DNA from: Calliphora vicina
Taxonomy: Eukaryota > Arthropoda > Insecta > Diptera > Calliphoridae
Assembly (NCBI RefSeq): GCF_958450345.1
Contig: NC_088780.1
Coordinates: forward strand, 128,230,226-128,294,225
Reading direction: 5' to 3'
DNA: 64,000 nt
In this document: one piece after another, positions 1 to 12,466 of the stretch
Layout: every line of letters begins with the position of its first letter
Numbering within the stretch: position 1 is the first letter of the stretch
Notes under the pieces: generated by a model
Told to the model about the DNA's origin: nothing
The model's input: the letters and a program-made list of their open reading frames with translations, nothing else
The model's database searches: none
Translations under genes and position numbers: made by a program

Positions 1-621
1 TAAAATCGTTGTCTTATATTAATAGTCGTATTTCTGGGCCATCAAAAATACCAGCTTTTCTGTATACAAACCTGGAAAATTTCTGCTTTTGGTTCCTAAA
101 CTTTTCTACAACATTCCCTTGAGCATCAGCAACATAAAAATATTGACCCGGAAGCTGCGAAAAATTTTCCATACGTACGTTTATATATTTTACGATTATA
201 TATTTTTTGTATAAAATTTAACTTCAATTTCCGTGCTCTGTCTATGGCCTTTAAATTTTTCGCAGAGTTCCTGTCAGGAACTTTTTGAGTCTTGTGTGTT
301 TTTAAACCTGCATTGGCTTTAACTTTTCGTACCAAATAGTCCTAGAACTGAACTAATTGGACTGCTTTTCTACCGGATGTGTTGGAAGCTCTTTTGAAAA
401 TGCATTCTATTTATTGGCTTTAGAAACATCATGTGGACCATTCCTTCTACATGAACCAGGTTTTCTATCAACGGACAACTTTTCCCGATACAGTTTAATA
501 ACATTGAAATCAGTTTGACGGCAGAACTTTGATTGTTTGGCCAACTTTTTGTAGGACCAAGTTGGGTTTTTTTTTGAAAATATTTAATAATTTTAGTAAA
601 CACTTTTTTCTCGTCATTCAT
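1..621 (-). pseudogene. ITmD37E-like transposase pseudogene, N-terminal to middle part, cut by window start
   Basis: Reading the minus strand from an ATG at 619-621, coding-like stretches occur in several frames: MNDEKKVFTKIIKYF, then LYREKLSVDRKPGSCRRNG, then VRKVKANAGLKTHKTQKVP and LKAIDRARKLKLNF, then FYVADAQGNVVEKFRNQKQ near 60-130. The last piece aligns with ADGRGNAQE.YRTKK.TKFPKKF in the clearer transposase copy near 53.65 kb, which is the main basis for the call. ITmD37E transposases (IS630-Tc1-mariner superfamily, DD37E triad) cut and paste DNA at TA sites. The frame changes, and stops such as the TAG near 370, mean it is broken. The catalytic centre would lie to the left of the window. 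The open frame 370-708 extends upstream of this ATG without similarity. Family placement is inference; decayed coding character is fairly sure. Confidence 0.6.
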
Positions 622-1083
622 TTTAATTACATTAACAATAAATTTAATTGACATTAAACATAATAACTGACATGCTTTACAAAGGTAACTTAATAAAAAA
701 AATATCAATTAATACTTGGGTTAAAAGTGTTTTAAGGTTTTTTCGATCTCAGTCCTAGAGATTTAAAATTACGTACGTGTTCCAAAAAAACAATATGAAA
801 AAAAATATTAAAAAATTAACAAAATTGTACAAACAAAATTTCCTTCAAATCCGACAATTTTTTATCGATCATGACGTTAACCCATACAAAATTCTTTTCA
901 TCAAGCGTTTTTTTTAAATGTAAAGTTTGTAATTCGAGTTATGTTTGAAATTCAAAACATTAAATAAGGATTATTCGATTTTGCTCAAATATTCAGCATT
1001 TAGTTTTTATTTGACGGAGAACCAAAAAGTGTAAATTAAGGGCCTGCCTAATGTACATAGATGTAGTAGTATATGTAAATGGT

Positions 1084-2184
1084 TATACCCTACACATCCA
1101 TAGTGGAGAGAATATATTGGGTTAGTGCTGATGTATGTAACGTGCAGAAATATTGTGCGTGCATCTGTCCGTCCATGAAAATCTTGTAAGCAAACTACAG
1201 TTCACAATTTTAAAGCTAATTCGAAATTTGGCACAAACTTCGATATTGCCCCAAGGACTAAGCCTGTTGAATTTGTTTAGAATTGAATCATTATTTCTCC
1301 TAGCCCCCATACAATTGGCCTATTTGAAAATAGTTAAGCTCCCATAATAATCTTAATTATAAACATATCCAAAGAAAATTCACTTCCGAAAATCACTTTA
1401 TCGAGCATAAATATCTTAAAAATTTTGGTATTCAAATAATATTCAATACAAATAAATTTCATATCAGGGAGGATCCATGTGAAAGCGGACAGCAGTCGGA
1501 TTTACCATCTCCGATTTTAATGACATTTACCACATACATAATATATTCAATAATTTTATCATATCAGTGACCTTTTCAATGGAAACTCATACCATTTCAA
1601 AAATATCGCGATTTGAAAATTGAAAAATTTGTTAAAATTGTCTAAAACTATATTCACATAATTTCCCATAACTTTGAAACTACTCAAAGACCAGGATAAT
1701 TTTTGATTCCAAATTTATTGTCCTTAAAATTGATTGAATAAAATTGTTTACTACATTGAAATATATACTCCGAAAGCTGATCTTTAACCTATTGGAAGTA
1801 AACAATTTTATACACACCATTTTAAGGACAATATCTTTGCCTTTATAATGGAATTAAATATTATGCTGGTCTTTGAGTAGTTTCGAAGGTATGGGAAATT
1901 ATGTGTATATAATTTTAGACAATTTTAACAAATTTTTAAATTTTCAAATCGCGATATTTTTGAAATGGAATGGGTTTGCGATGAAGAAATCATTGATTTG
2001 AGAAACCCTTTGGAACCGTAATATGAGTAAATTTCATTAATATCGAAGATGACAAATCCGAAAATAGCAGTTTTCTGTCCGTTTTGATATGGATACACAC
2101 ATCAAAAGAAAACTGTTTATAATTATATATTGGGCGTAGGGTATCATATGGTCGGGATTGCCCGACTATACTTTCTTACTTGTT
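1084..2184 (+). mobile_element. DINE-1-like (Helentron-associated) element, near full length
   Basis: Starts TATACCCTACACATCCATAG with the inverted partner of CCCT shortly after, has a GTCCGTCC block near 1167-1174, and ends with a GGTCGGGATTGCCCGACTAT hairpin followed by CTTTCTTACTTGTT. These are the landmarks of DINE-1/INE-1 elements, non-autonomous rolling-circle (Helentron) relatives common in flies. No coding capacity is evident; the ORFs here are chance frames. A long inverted repeat lies in its middle and makes it longer than the ~0.8 kb copy at 10.76 kb. Confidence 0.75.
1592..1968. repeat. Foldback insertion inside the DINE-like element
   Basis: Two arms of roughly 165 bases are imperfect reverse complements. 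The left arm begins CCATTTCAAAAATATCGCGA, the right arm ends with its complement at 1949-1968, and both carry a block reading CTACTCAAAGACCAG on the appropriate strand. The centre is a short loop near 1760-1790. It looks like a hairpin MITE inserted into the host element. No target duplication could be settled. Confidence 0.7.
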
Positions 2185-2579
2185 TTGATATGATAATGGT
2201 ATTTCATATCCAACATATCATGCTTTTGTATTAGTTTGTCTGAGTACACTTACATACATGCTTACAGTGTCGGCCAAAACACATTGGACAATAATTGCTT
2301 CTATGCTATATCTATGAGGAAAAAAAATTTGCTTATTCTTTAAAACAAAAGATATATGAAACGAAAAGTTCCAACTCTAATTTAACAAAGAAAAAAACAC
2401 AAAATGTAAATAGGTGTGTGCTTAAAAAGTAAAAAAATAGAATAAACAAGTAAGAGTGCTATATTCGGCTATGCCGAATCTTATATACCCTTCACCTTTG
2501 TTGTGGATGCATTATTATTTTTTATAATTAGTATATATGTATGTATGTACATTGCCCACTTTCAGCGTACAGCATCCTA

Positions 2580-3065
2580 AATTTATCAAGAACATAAAAA
2601 ACAACAACAACGCCAAACGAAACAAAACACCAAAAGAAAAAACAAAATACGCAAGCCAATGAAACCAACACACGCCCAAACATACGTTTAATTGTATAAA
2701 AAACAACAACGCCAAAAGAAACAAAACACACATAGGATTTGTTGCTTTTTTGTCCAAACATACGATTTGTTGCTTTTTTGTCAAAAAAACCAACACACAA
2801 CCAAACAAACGTTTAGTTGTATAAAAAACAACAACAACGCCAAAAGAAACAAAACACACAAAAAAACAAAATACGCAAAGCATGCTCAACCAAGCATACG
2901 ATTTGTTGCTTTTTTGTAAAAAAAACCAACACACAACCAAACTAACGTTTAGTTGTATAAAAAACAACAACAATGCCAAAAGAAACAAAACACAAAAAAA
3001 AAAAAAACAAAATACACAAAACTTGCACATCCAAACATACGTTTTGTTGTTTTTTTGTCAAAGCA
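2580..3065. repeat. Minisatellite, ~125-136 bp unit, about 3.5 copies
   Basis: The segments ACGTTTAGTTGTATAAAAAA at 2684, 2809 and 2945, each followed by CAACAAC and GCCAAAAGAAACAAAACAC, mark imperfect tandem units inside the DINE-like element. Long open frames on both strands here (for example 2515-3030 minus) arise from the low-complexity repeat and are not genes. Confidence 0.7.
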
Positions 3066-3248
3066 TGCAATACATTGTGTTTTTTGATGAAATTTTCAGA
3101 GGTTGTCTCGGATTTTTGCTCATATCTCCGTTATTTATGGACGGATTTTGCTGATTTTAAATAGCAAAATTCTCGAAAGTATGTCTGACAGAATTGTTGA
3201 AGATTTGGATCCTGGAGATATCTGGGGCCTTCAGAAAATTGATTTCAA

Positions 3249-3259
3249 CAGACAGACAG

Positions 3260-3294
<35 letters not shown>

Positions 3295-3298
3295 GACA
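3249..3298. repeat. (GACA/GACG)n microsatellite
   Basis: A run of CAGA/GACA/GACG tetranucleotides that forms the GC-richer block typical of DINE-1-type elements, just before the GGACATGG motif. Confidence 0.8.
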
Positions 3299-3430
3299 TG
3301 GCTTAATCGACTCCGCTATCTATAAGGATCCAGAATATATATACTTTATAGGGTCGGAAATGAAAAATGTAGAAATTACAAACGGAATGACAAACTTATA
3401 TATACCCTTCTCACGAAGCTGAAGGGTATA

Positions 3431-4898
3431 AAAAGTTGCATGTAATAAGCAAACGACAAATGATATTGGATAAGACTGGTTATGTATGAAAAAGGAAAAA
3501 AAAATTACGTTGCAAATTTCAATTGAAAAACATTCTTAAATATAGAGTTAAATTATAGTATTAAATAATTTGCGATTTTATATTAAAATAAATAAGAAAT
3601 CGTAAAGTTCGCTTTTATTTTTAAGTTAAAAAATAACTGTTAATTGTGGAGTTGAGATAATTTTTGGCGAAAAAAGGTTTTATGTTTTGACCGATACTGC
3701 TTGTATATGTATATTTGTGTGTGTGTATAAAGTGTATCTCTGGGTTTGTAATCTGCACGTGTTGTAATTTGTTGTAGTGTATAAATAAGGATTTGATGGT
3801 CTCGTTTTACAGCATTGTTGTTGCTACTTTTGTTATAGTTGTTGTCAGTAATAAAATGTTGCCACTTAAAATATGTTGAAATTTTATTTAAATGTAAATT
3901 ATTTTTCGTACTTACAAACATTTTATTTTTCATTTGTTACACAATTTATAATATACATATATTTTCGCATATTTTTCATAAACCCTGCAGTTCATTGAAC
4001 TAGTTCCGCTACGTCGAATTAGCCTCTCAGAACTACCACTAGTGAATTTTCAACCCACTCGGAAGTCATTGCAGGTTGCAGATTGACACACTCTGTATAA
4101 CACTTCACTATTAAATTCAATAGAGAGCGGGGTTGAACACATAATCCCTCGTTTTATAGTAAAATGCGCTAATCACTAAGCAGATCCCTTATTTGTACTA
4201 CTCTCTATTTGTTATAAAGAATTACAGGTGATTTTCAATATTTGCTTTTTTTATCATCAGAGACAACGAAAATACCAACGGCCACATTCAGCATTACATG
4301 TGGTCATCAAAGTGGTATATTTCAGAGGACAGCTAGTATAAGGTTTCCAATTGGCATTTTTAAAACTGCTGGACACCTACTACTATGTATACATTCTTTG
4401 CCTATATACATATACATATGTATATAGACAAAGAATGAACATTTGCCATTGTTATAATAGTATTGCTTTTAATACTTATATTTGTGTCTGAGTAGTACAA
4501 TATGTGGGTGTTTGGTAAGCCACAGTTTTGTTTTACCACATTATAAATTACTTACTAACTTTAATATTTTTATTTATTCTCAGAGTCTTATTATAATTTT
4601 ATTTTTGTCTTACCAAAATTTTAATGAATTTTTCCTATCGTATTCACTTGGCCAACAGTCATGGTTTTTTGGCTTATGGAATATTTTAAAAATTAATTTT
4701 GGATTTCTTTTGATGTCTGTTTACAAAGTCCATTTGCGATTGTGGCCAAGTCAAAAACAAACATGTTACTAGACAAATTTAAAATTTAAGGTTATTCAAA
4801 GAGTGACAATATAATGAATAAGTTTTATGGATCCACAATAATTTAAGGGGGTAGTTAACATATGTGTGGTTTACCAAACGAAATACTCCTTTAAATAT
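3431..4898. other. No gene seen; one 46-bp inverted repeat
   Basis: AT-rich sequence without recognisable coding or element ends. At 4392-4437 CATTCTTTG and CTATATACATA face their complements as a short hairpin. The open frames at 4242-4427 and 4482-4772 show no family resemblance. Confidence 0.5.
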
Positions 4899-5400
4899 AA
4901 CAAGTAAGAGTATTATATTCGGCTAAGCCGAATCTTGTATACCCACCATCAATATATGGGTGTTTTTTGAATTATTTATTGACAATAAAATATTTTTTGA
5001 ATAGGGTTCTCACAAAAGTTCGTAGATAAATTTAGGTTCATATAAAACTTGTTTATGTCCAATTTCATCACGATATTAATTATTATAAAACAATTATGAA
5101 TGTTCAAGTAATTTTTTGTGGGGGACCTTGTATGTGTACTAGGACAAATGTTGCCCTATTTTATTTCAGAATATGTACTTAGAACTACTTTGTGCAAGAT
5201 ATTATCAGTACTGCCACATAATTAACATATTTATGACTGTTCAAAGAATATTTATATGGGGGATAGGTAAAATCATGGAATGATATTTTCAATACCAAAC
5301 AAACCTTATCGATAGGGAGCATTTGTCCCAGCTCCTTTCGTTTGAGCCCAATCATGTTTTCAACAGATGGACATAGCTAGATCGTCTTGGAATCTTAAAA
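4899..5400 (-). mobile_element. DINE-like element fragment, TTCGGC hairpin type
   Basis: Begins AACAAGTAAGAGTATTATAT and hairpin TTCGGCTAAGCCGAATC, the same 3' end as the copy at 2445. It keeps the CAGATGGACATAGCTAGATC block near 5362. The other terminus was not found and the sequence passes into the repeat shared with 8.1-8.8 kb. Confidence 0.6.
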
Positions 5401-5990
5401 ATCCTGACTTTCTCCAAAGTTATATGCATTTGAATTGAAAAAAATTTTAAAAAGGCAATTTTTCGCTAATTTTTAAATTATCTAAAAAAATTATAAGAAA
5501 ATGTATTAGGAACTTATACTTTTTGAAAAGCTAACTTTACACTAAATATTTTAAATGAAAACAAATTTAAAAATTATTGATACGGATGGGACCAGGTCCA
5601 TCCAAATAATGCCTATTTAGTATATAAAATTCAACTTTAGGGAAAAAATTTTCAAATCGCATAGTCGATAGCAAAATAAGGTAACCCATTTTAGATGGCC
5701 AAATATGTTCGTAATTATATTGTAAAATGTTCTGATAACCCCGCTCCTGGTATGGATATTATAGCCAAAAAACTAAACAATTCCATTTTTGGGATTTTCA
5801 ACACTTTTAATCTGTAATATAAATGTAAAATTTCATTAGAAAACATTCGTAAATAAAAATTGTATTTCAATTTGAAAAATTCGTATATTTGCAAAATCTC
5901 AATAAAAAATATTTTTTGTCAAAAAAGTATTCCATGAATTTTTTAATTGTCAAAAAATTTTTAAAAAATATGTAGATAAAATCCCCTATC
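5400..5990. repeat. Dispersed repeat shared with 8.1-8.8 kb
   Basis: Blocks such as GAAAAGCTAACTTTACA, AATATTTTAAATGAAAACAA and CCTGGTATGGATATTATAGC occur in the same order here and at 8.2-8.5 kb. The second copy lies inside a CACAGTGG-ended element, so this is probably the interior of a decayed member. From 5990 to about 7170 no gene is seen; the open frames at 6054-6275 and 6229-6447 overlap on opposite strands and resemble nothing recognisable. Confidence 0.6.
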
Positions 5991-7298
5991 AACTAATATA
6001 TATCAAGTCTGTCTACCTTATTTTTTTTACGTGGCAAATTAATTCGGGAAAACTTAACTACTCGTATGCCCGCCATATCTAAAAAACCAAAAAAAAAAGA
6101 TCGAGCACAATAAAAGAGATAATCTACACATGTAAGCGTAATTTTTATAGATATTCGCAAGATCTATAAATCGAAGCTCATTCGGATCATCAATGGATTT
6201 TTGGCGATTTTTTCCGAGGTGATCAAATTTGAGGGGCTTCGCACTGGCCTCCATTACTCCTAGGAAGCTGAACAACTTTAAATCAACTCGAAAACACCTC
6301 AGCTTGTACCATGTGAAATTTCGTTATATTTCCAATAGTTTCAGAGATATCGAATTATTTCTACAAAAAAAAAATAACGTCTCTAAACGACTGTGGGTCT
6401 TGTATCTGTGTATCTGTAATTGCGTCAAAAAAATTGTCTTTATATAAAAGTGCGTATTTTAATTTTGACAGATTGTGGTCGGTAGTCTGTTGTAGTCTCT
6501 CTGTCTAAAGCATAATAAGTTTAAATGTGATGTTCTTACACTTTAATGCTTTAATTATTTCGGCATTCTCAAAATCTATATATTTACCATTTAAAACCTA
6601 CACAAAATGAAACTAACATTTTATAATTTTCCACATGAAGAATTTCATTATAAATAAACATTTCGATTTAAAATTAATTGCCTTAAGGTTGCCAGAATTT
6701 GTCTTACTTTTCGCATTTGGTATTTTCGTTTAGCAATCAAAGTAACAACCGCATTGTGGATTTAAATCCTATAATATTCTATTAACTTTAATTTCTCTTC
6801 TGGCTAAATAAACAAAAATTGATTTAAAGCATTTCATTTTTAACTAATATGGTAAAATAAATATGAAATAAAATGCACGTTTGTATATACAGATTTGTTC
6901 AATTATAAATTCTCCAACTGACCAAGGTAATTTCAATTAAATTTTTGTGTAACTTCAATGGCATTTTCGTTTGTGTTCGTATGTTGTACAAGTATTTGTA
7001 AATTGGTATATGCATGAGTGTATGTACGAGTATAATGTACTAATACATTGAATACACTCTAAATTAAATCAGTTTAAAGAAAGTTTCAAAAGGAGCTGTA
7101 AGAGAGTATAGTAGATAATTAATGTCATTCGAATAATCGAGAAAGAACAAAATTAATAACTTAGAAATTCGGGATTTACAATAGATGGCGTATCATTTGA
7201 ACGCGGTTTTTGTTTTTAATTACGTATATGTCATTTTGAAGCGTACATATCTGCCATTTATTCCCACTTAGTTATTGAACATTATAGTTGCTTCGAAA

Positions 7299-7756
7299 AT
7301 GTCGAATTTTGTACCAACGAATTTTCATATGCGGGAAGATTTGCTTTACTTCTTAAATTTTAAAAAAAGTTACTCTGAAGCACACCAATTGCTCACCAAA
7401 GCTTATGGTGAATATGTTCCATCAGTTCTAACTTGCGACTGATGGTTTGTGCGGTCAGAAGTGTTCACCACGAATTGGAGACATTAATCCATGAAGATTG
7501 TTGTAAAACTCAACAAGTGCTTGTAAAATCTTTGGGAGCTACTCAAGCAGTAATTTCAAAACTTTTTACAAGCAGCAAGATACATCCAATAGCAGGGAAA
7601 TTGGGTAGCATGCGAATTGATGCCGAGATACCTTGAAATACGATTTGGTATGTCCGAAATACTGCTTTTCACCGAATCGTTACTTGCGATGAAAAATGAA
7701 TTCATTACGATAACCGGAACCAGCCGAATCGGCAGCAAAGCCGAATATCCATGGCG
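7299..7756 (+). pseudogene. mariner transposase pseudogene, N-terminal half
   Basis: From the ATG, MSNFVPTNFHMREDLLYFLN then FKKSYSEAHQLLTKAYGEYV matches the mariner N-terminal helix-turn-helix region. Frame changes then give IHEDCCKTQQVLVKSLGATQ, KQGNW-like residues, and FHRIVTCDEK followed by a stop and IHYDN, the segment carrying the first catalytic Asp. mariner transposases (DD34D) move elements by cut and paste at TA. Stops, shifts and the absence of the other two catalytic residues make it dead. It ends where a CACAGTGG-type element begins, suggesting that insertion split it. Confidence 0.8.
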
Positions 7757-9029
7757 CACAGTGGTAAAAAAAATAGAGGGAAATAAATATTAATGAAATT
7801 TCACATGCACAAAGAGGAAGTGTTGTCAAGTTTAAGTTTTGAACTTGGTCCTCATGGACCCACAAGGGGCGTGGCCAAGGTTCCTCAAAGTAGGACACCT
7901 GGGGTATGTTACATTTTTAAAACGATGTTATTTCTTCGTTTGTGTTCCGATTTCAAAAAAATTACACACAGTAGGTATAAATTATCTCTTTAGCTTAGGA
8001 GATATTCGGATTTGAAAATAAAATTTTCAACATTTTTACCCACCCTACTTCAGTTTTTTGATAACAGCGGATTCAAATATTTTCCGATTTTCTCCAATTT
8101 TCCTTTATTGGAATATTAACACATGTATGTATCAAATTAAAAATAATGACTAAGTCCAAATTTATATGCATTCGAATTTGATTTTGCGCTAATTTTGTGG
8201 GAACTTTTTTTCTTTTTAAGTTATTGCAAAAATGGATGTATAAGGAATTTATACTTTATGAAAAGCTAACTTTACATCAAATATTTTAAATGAAAACAAA
8301 TTTGAAAGTTGTTGACACCGAGCAGTCCACGCCCATTCAAAAAATGTCTATTTCTTATGTAAAATTACAATTTAGGGCAAAAATTCTCAAATCTAATTTT
8401 CGATATCAAAATATAGTAACCGATTTTAGATGCCCCAATATGTTTTTAATTATTTTGTAAAGGGTTCCGATAACCCCGACCCTGGTATGGATATTATAGC
8501 CAAAAAACTAAAAATTCCCATTTTTGGGATTTTTCAACACTGTTTTTGGGAATTGCGGGATTACTGATAATAAATTTCAAAATTTGTTTTTATTTTTCCA
8601 TTTTAAATAGAAAGTTCTATATAACTGTGAAATTTCACTAAAAACTATTTATAAATAATAATTTAATTTAAATTTGTATCTAAGCAAAAATTCAATAAAA
8701 ACCAGTTTTTGTTATATTTTTCAAAAAAGTATTCCATGAATTCTTTAATTGTCAAGTGGACCGTTAGACCTCTATCCACGATCTAACGGTCCAAAAGTAC
8801 ACCGTATTTTTTTAAAAGAGCGGTATGGCAACATTTTAGAATTTAAATTTTTAAATACCTATAACTCGGATATTATAAGACGGATGAGAGACACATGTTT
8901 AAAACTTTTACATGTCGAAGGTACCCTATTGGAGAACTCCATGGCTATGCCCAAGGAGTCCCGATCGGACCAGTTGTTTAGAAATGTCAGATTTATTTTC
9001 AAAAAAAACTTTGATTCTGTCCCACTGTG
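7757..9029. mobile_element. Non-autonomous TIR element, CACAGTGG ends
   Basis: The left end reads CACAGTGG followed by a decayed copy of the terminal sequence. The right end, read in reverse, is CACAGTGGGACAGAATC then AAATAAATCTGACATTTC. The right ~60 bp closely match both ends of the element at 31.56-32.62 kb. The interior shares long blocks with 5.4-6.0 kb. No transposase was found; the 110-residue frame at 8749-9081 crosses the right end and is not taken as a gene. The CACAGTGG terminus is hAT-like in flavour, but no 8-bp duplication was confirmed. Confidence 0.55.
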
Positions 9030-9228
9030 TGCTAGATACCAAGGAAACTATATAGTCAAGATTCTTATTTCTCTTAAATAAGAATCATGACTAAAAATAA
9101 CATTAACTATTAAAAACTCTGTAAACATACAGTACATGAGGTATTGGTATGTATGGTGTTTGATGGTTTAGTTAAGCTAATGTAAGCAATGATAAATTAC
9201 TAACCTGTACAATTTATTCAATATCAAA

Positions 9229-9257
9229 CACATTCATTCATTCATTCATTCATTTAT
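9229..9257. repeat. (ATTC)n microsatellite
   Basis: Six or seven tandem CATT/ATTC units. The surrounding 9030-9470 shows no gene. Confidence 0.85.
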
Positions 9258-9469
9258 CTCTCTCCTTCCATCCTATTTTTTTTTTCGAAAACGCAAATAC
9301 CATTTACATTCATTCTCAAAAGCTTGTCCACAACAAGAGTTGGTAGTGATGAAAAGGGTACTTAGTCCATACCCCACAAAATTATACACACATTCACTGT
9401 ACATGATGCCAATAACAAATACAACTACATCAAGAGCAGCGGTCACTGGGACTAAGTAATGACGTGTAT

Positions 9470-9680
9470 TTACCCAGTATTTTTACAAGTAGCCATTGAA
9501 TCCCATTTAGACCGTAGTTTTTTCCAATGCCTAATTACTTGGATGACTTCAATTTATATTTTTTGTAATGCAGAGATAAGTTAATTGATTATTTTATACC
9601 TACTAGGGACTCTAGCGTGAAGCCAATTTAATCATATTTTAGTACACATTTTACCTACTAGATTTAATCTCGATTTTTTG
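9470..9680 (+). repeat. Diverged member of the CCCAGCAGTT repeat family
   Basis: ACCCAGTATTTTTACAAGTAG, AATGCAGAGATAAG and GACTCTAGCGTGAAG follow the same order as in the better copies at 29.84 and 48.68 kb, with many substitutions. Confidence 0.45.
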
Positions 9681-9737
9681 GTATTTAGTTTGGTTGAGTA
9701 CTAAAACGAAATGTAAATTCCCATGTATTTGGTTATC

Positions 9738-10462
9738 TATTGGGGTAATTAATCGGGTTTCTGGTTTAATCGGTTAATGAAGCAAATAATTAATCGGGGT
9801 TTAGATTTAATCGGTTAATAAACGGTTAATTTTAAATTATTCGATTAACCTAATAAATTCTATTTAAATGTTAAACGAATTTTATGTACTTATTGAAGTA
9901 TTTTATTAATAAAAAGAACAAAAACATAAAAAATAAACAAAACATAACAATTCAACCAAAAAATAAATAATTTTCTTTAGTTTTAATAAAACTCGACTTG
10001 GAAAAAACTATCTCGCTGATTGTAGATGTTGGAGAAATCGAAAGTAAGACATGCTAAAGAATATGCAATTTGTCAGTTATTTTTTTAGTTTTTTCTAAGG
10101 ACTTTTTAGGTTTTAAATACTTTTAATAATTTTGATAAGTTCTGATAAAAACTCGTTTCAGTAGTGTCTCCAGTTTCGTTTATTATCATGTTCTCATCCG
10201 ACAATTACATGTAAATTAAATATATCAGTTATTATACTCACTAAACATATTTCTTGAATGTTCAAAAAAATATTTAATTTTACTTTGACATTTGTATTTG
10301 AATTAAAAAGGAAAATTAAAAACCAAAAAATATGTTAAAGTGCAAAAAAAAAGAAATTTCGTTTAATCGGTTAACCGTCATTTGAAAATCGTCAATTTTG
10401 AATTATTCGAACAGTTAACCAACCAAAATTAAACGGTTAACCGATTAACGCTGATCCCATAG
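9738..10462. mobile_element. TIR element rich in ATCGGTTAA motifs
   Basis: The left end runs CTATTGGGGTAATTAATCGG and the reversed right end CTATGGGATCAGCGTTAATC; both continue with several GGTTAACCG / ATCGGTTAA copies. The centre is AT-rich and non-coding. The repeated subterminal motif is the kind of site bound by hAT transposases, but no 8-bp duplication is clear, so the superfamily is open. Confidence 0.5.
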
Positions 10463-10762
10463 TTTGTCATTTAACTAAGGCTACCAAAACCGCTGGGTAC
10501 GTACATATTTATACATACATATGTATGTAATTGTGTACATGTAGTGGGAGTTACATATACTACTACAACTACAATGTCTAAAGCATACGTTGAAAGATTA
10601 ATTGGTAATGAAATTAAAATTTTCTGGCCAAAAATGAAATGTAGGTGTTCCATAGTGATTTTCTGCATTATGTGATTTACATACATAAGGGTGGTCCCAA
10701 AACAAGATGTGGATGGTCTCAGCTAAAATAAAAGTCTAATTTATTCTAAGATACAAGCATTT

Positions 10763-11570
10763 TTATACCCTACACCACCATAGTGGGGAGGGTATTATGC
10801 GTTTGTGCAGATGTTTGTAACGCCCAAAAATATTGGTCTAACACCCACCTTAAAATATACCGATCGACTCATAATCACTTTCTGAGTCGATTAAACGATG
10901 TCCGTCTGGCTGGCTGGTTGAATCACTTTCTGAATCACTTTCTGAGTCGATGTCCGTCCGTCCGTCCGTCCGTCTGGTTGGCTGGCTGTCCATGTAAACC
11001 ATGTAACCATGCAGAGTACAGGTCGCAATTTTGAAGATATTTCGATCAAATTTGGTACATGTTATTTTTTCGGACCAGGAACCAAGCCTATTGAAACTGG
11101 CTGAAATCGGTCCATTATTTTACCTAGCCCCCATACGAATGTCCTTCCGAAATTGGACTTTATCGGTCATAAATGTTTAATTTATAAATGTATCTCCACA
11201 AATTGCGCTCCAAATAAGTTTTATATATACGAAATTCATGTCACCAAATTTTGTTACGATCGGTCCATAATTAGTCATAGCTCCCATATAGACCCGCTTC
11301 CGAAAATCACATTAACGTGCACAAATCGCTTAAAAATGTTGGTATACTCACAAAATTCAACATAGTAAACTTTCATAGAGATATAAATCACACGACCTAA
11401 TTTCATTGTGATCGGTACATAATTGGTCATAGCCCCCATATAAGGCCCACTTCCGAAAATCACTCAAAAATATAAATTATTGAAATTTTAAAAGAAAAAT
11501 GTTTTTGCTCTTTTACTTAGTGTAGGGTATTATATGGTCGGGCTTGACCGACCATACTTTCTTACTTGTT
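10763..11570 (+). mobile_element. DINE-1-like element, GGTCGGGCTTG type, full length
   Basis: Starts TATACCCTACACCACCATAG with a matching GGAGGGTATTATG, has CCGTCCGTCCGTCCGTCTGG near 10957, and ends with hairpin ATGGTCGGGCTTGACCGACCAT and ACTTTCTTACTTGTT. This is the best intact copy of its subfamily here. Internal near-repeats of AGCTCCCATATAGACC / AGCCCCCATATAAGGC and CACTTCCGAAAATCAC explain the overlapping open frames at 11153-11463. Confidence 0.8.
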
Positions 11571-11576
11571 AAATAT

Positions 11577-12466
11577 GCGGAATTTGACGTCAAGTGAACC
11601 AACTTTTAAAATCAATGTCTTCCGATCGGGATGAAATTTGCACCAAGGTTAGACATATTGGATAGTAACTCAGACACAATTTTTTAACAAGATGGGTCAA
11701 AAACACTTTTGACTTTTTTTTCAAAATGGGCCCTTTTTATTTTTCTTAAAATAAAGCTTAGATATTTTCCTTGAGGACTTATTTGGTCGCTTAGTGGGAT
11801 GCGAGTTCGATATCTATCAAAAAAATGTTTTGTAACTCAAAACATGAAATTTTTGACTTTTTTTGCAAAATCAAAAACTATGTTGACTTTGTTTTCGAAA
11901 TGCCCAGATATTTCCTTGAAGACCTATTTAGTCGCTTAGTGTGATGCGAGTGGGATATCTATCAAAATAAATGTTGTGTAACTCAAAATAAGCAATTTTT
12001 GACTTTTTTTTGCAAAATCTAACTTTGTTTTTAAAATGGGCCCTTTTCTTAATTTCTTTTTGCTCAAAGAGAGCTTGGGTCTATTTCTTTAAGAACTATT
12101 TGGTTGCTTAGTGGGATGCGAGTGGGATATATAGCAAGGTAAATGTTTTGTAACTCAAGATATACAAGTTTTGATTTTTTTTGGCAAAATCGAACTTTTT
12201 CCATTTCGGAAAAAAAATATTAAAAATTGTTTATTTTTTTTAATATTTTTTTCGAAAGATTGAAGAAATAGCTATCTTAAATATTTGGGACACATTTTTC
12301 CAAGAACAATAGGTAATAAGTTACATGAATGAGAAAAATCACGTGTTTGGCCAAAATGTCAAATTTTGACCTCGTCTAACTCCAAGAGTTCTTGACCGAT
12401 CTTGTTGAAAAATTGTGTATGACCTTGTTGTAAAAAAGTTGGTTCACTTGACGTGAAATCCCCCAT
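11577..12466. mobile_element. TIR repeat with ACGTCAAGTGAACC ends and three internal tandem units
   Basis: The left end GGAATTTGACGTCAAGTGAA pairs with the reversed right end GGGATTTCACGTCAAGTGAA; the arms stay recognisable for over 100 bp (CAAGATNGGTCAA). Inside, three imperfect units of ~140-185 bp each contain CTTAGTGNGATGCGAGTNNGAT followed by GTAACTCAA and TTTTTGACTTTTTTT. No coding capacity is evident. A second partial copy lies at 54.69 kb. Confidence 0.65.

Larger units (their letters stand above)
2445..3430 (-). mobile_element. DINE-like element, second subfamily (TTCGGC hairpin type)
   Basis: In plus orientation it begins AACAAGTAAGAGTGCTATAT with hairpin TTCGGCTATGCCGAA and TATACCC, and ends with (GACA)n, a GGACATGGCTTAATCGACTC block and TTCTCACGAAGCTGAAGGGTATA. 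This is a DINE-1-type element read from its 3' end, a different subfamily from the GGTCGGGCTTG type. A private tandem array fills its middle. Related copies are at 4.9 and 60.2 kb. Confidence 0.7.

Noticed and set aside
1..708. Host gene on the minus strand
   Set aside because: Coding-like pieces match the transposase at 53.65 kb (ADAQGNVVEKFRNQK vs ADGRGNAQE.YRTKK), and frame changes indicate a transposon relic. The AATTTTTCGCAG acceptor-like site near 160 is then coincidental.
2515..3030. 171-residue minus-strand ORF of C/F/V/L-rich repeats
   Set aside because: Translation of a CAACAAC/GCCAAAAGAAAC minisatellite inside a DINE-like element; the same repeat is open in several frames on both strands.
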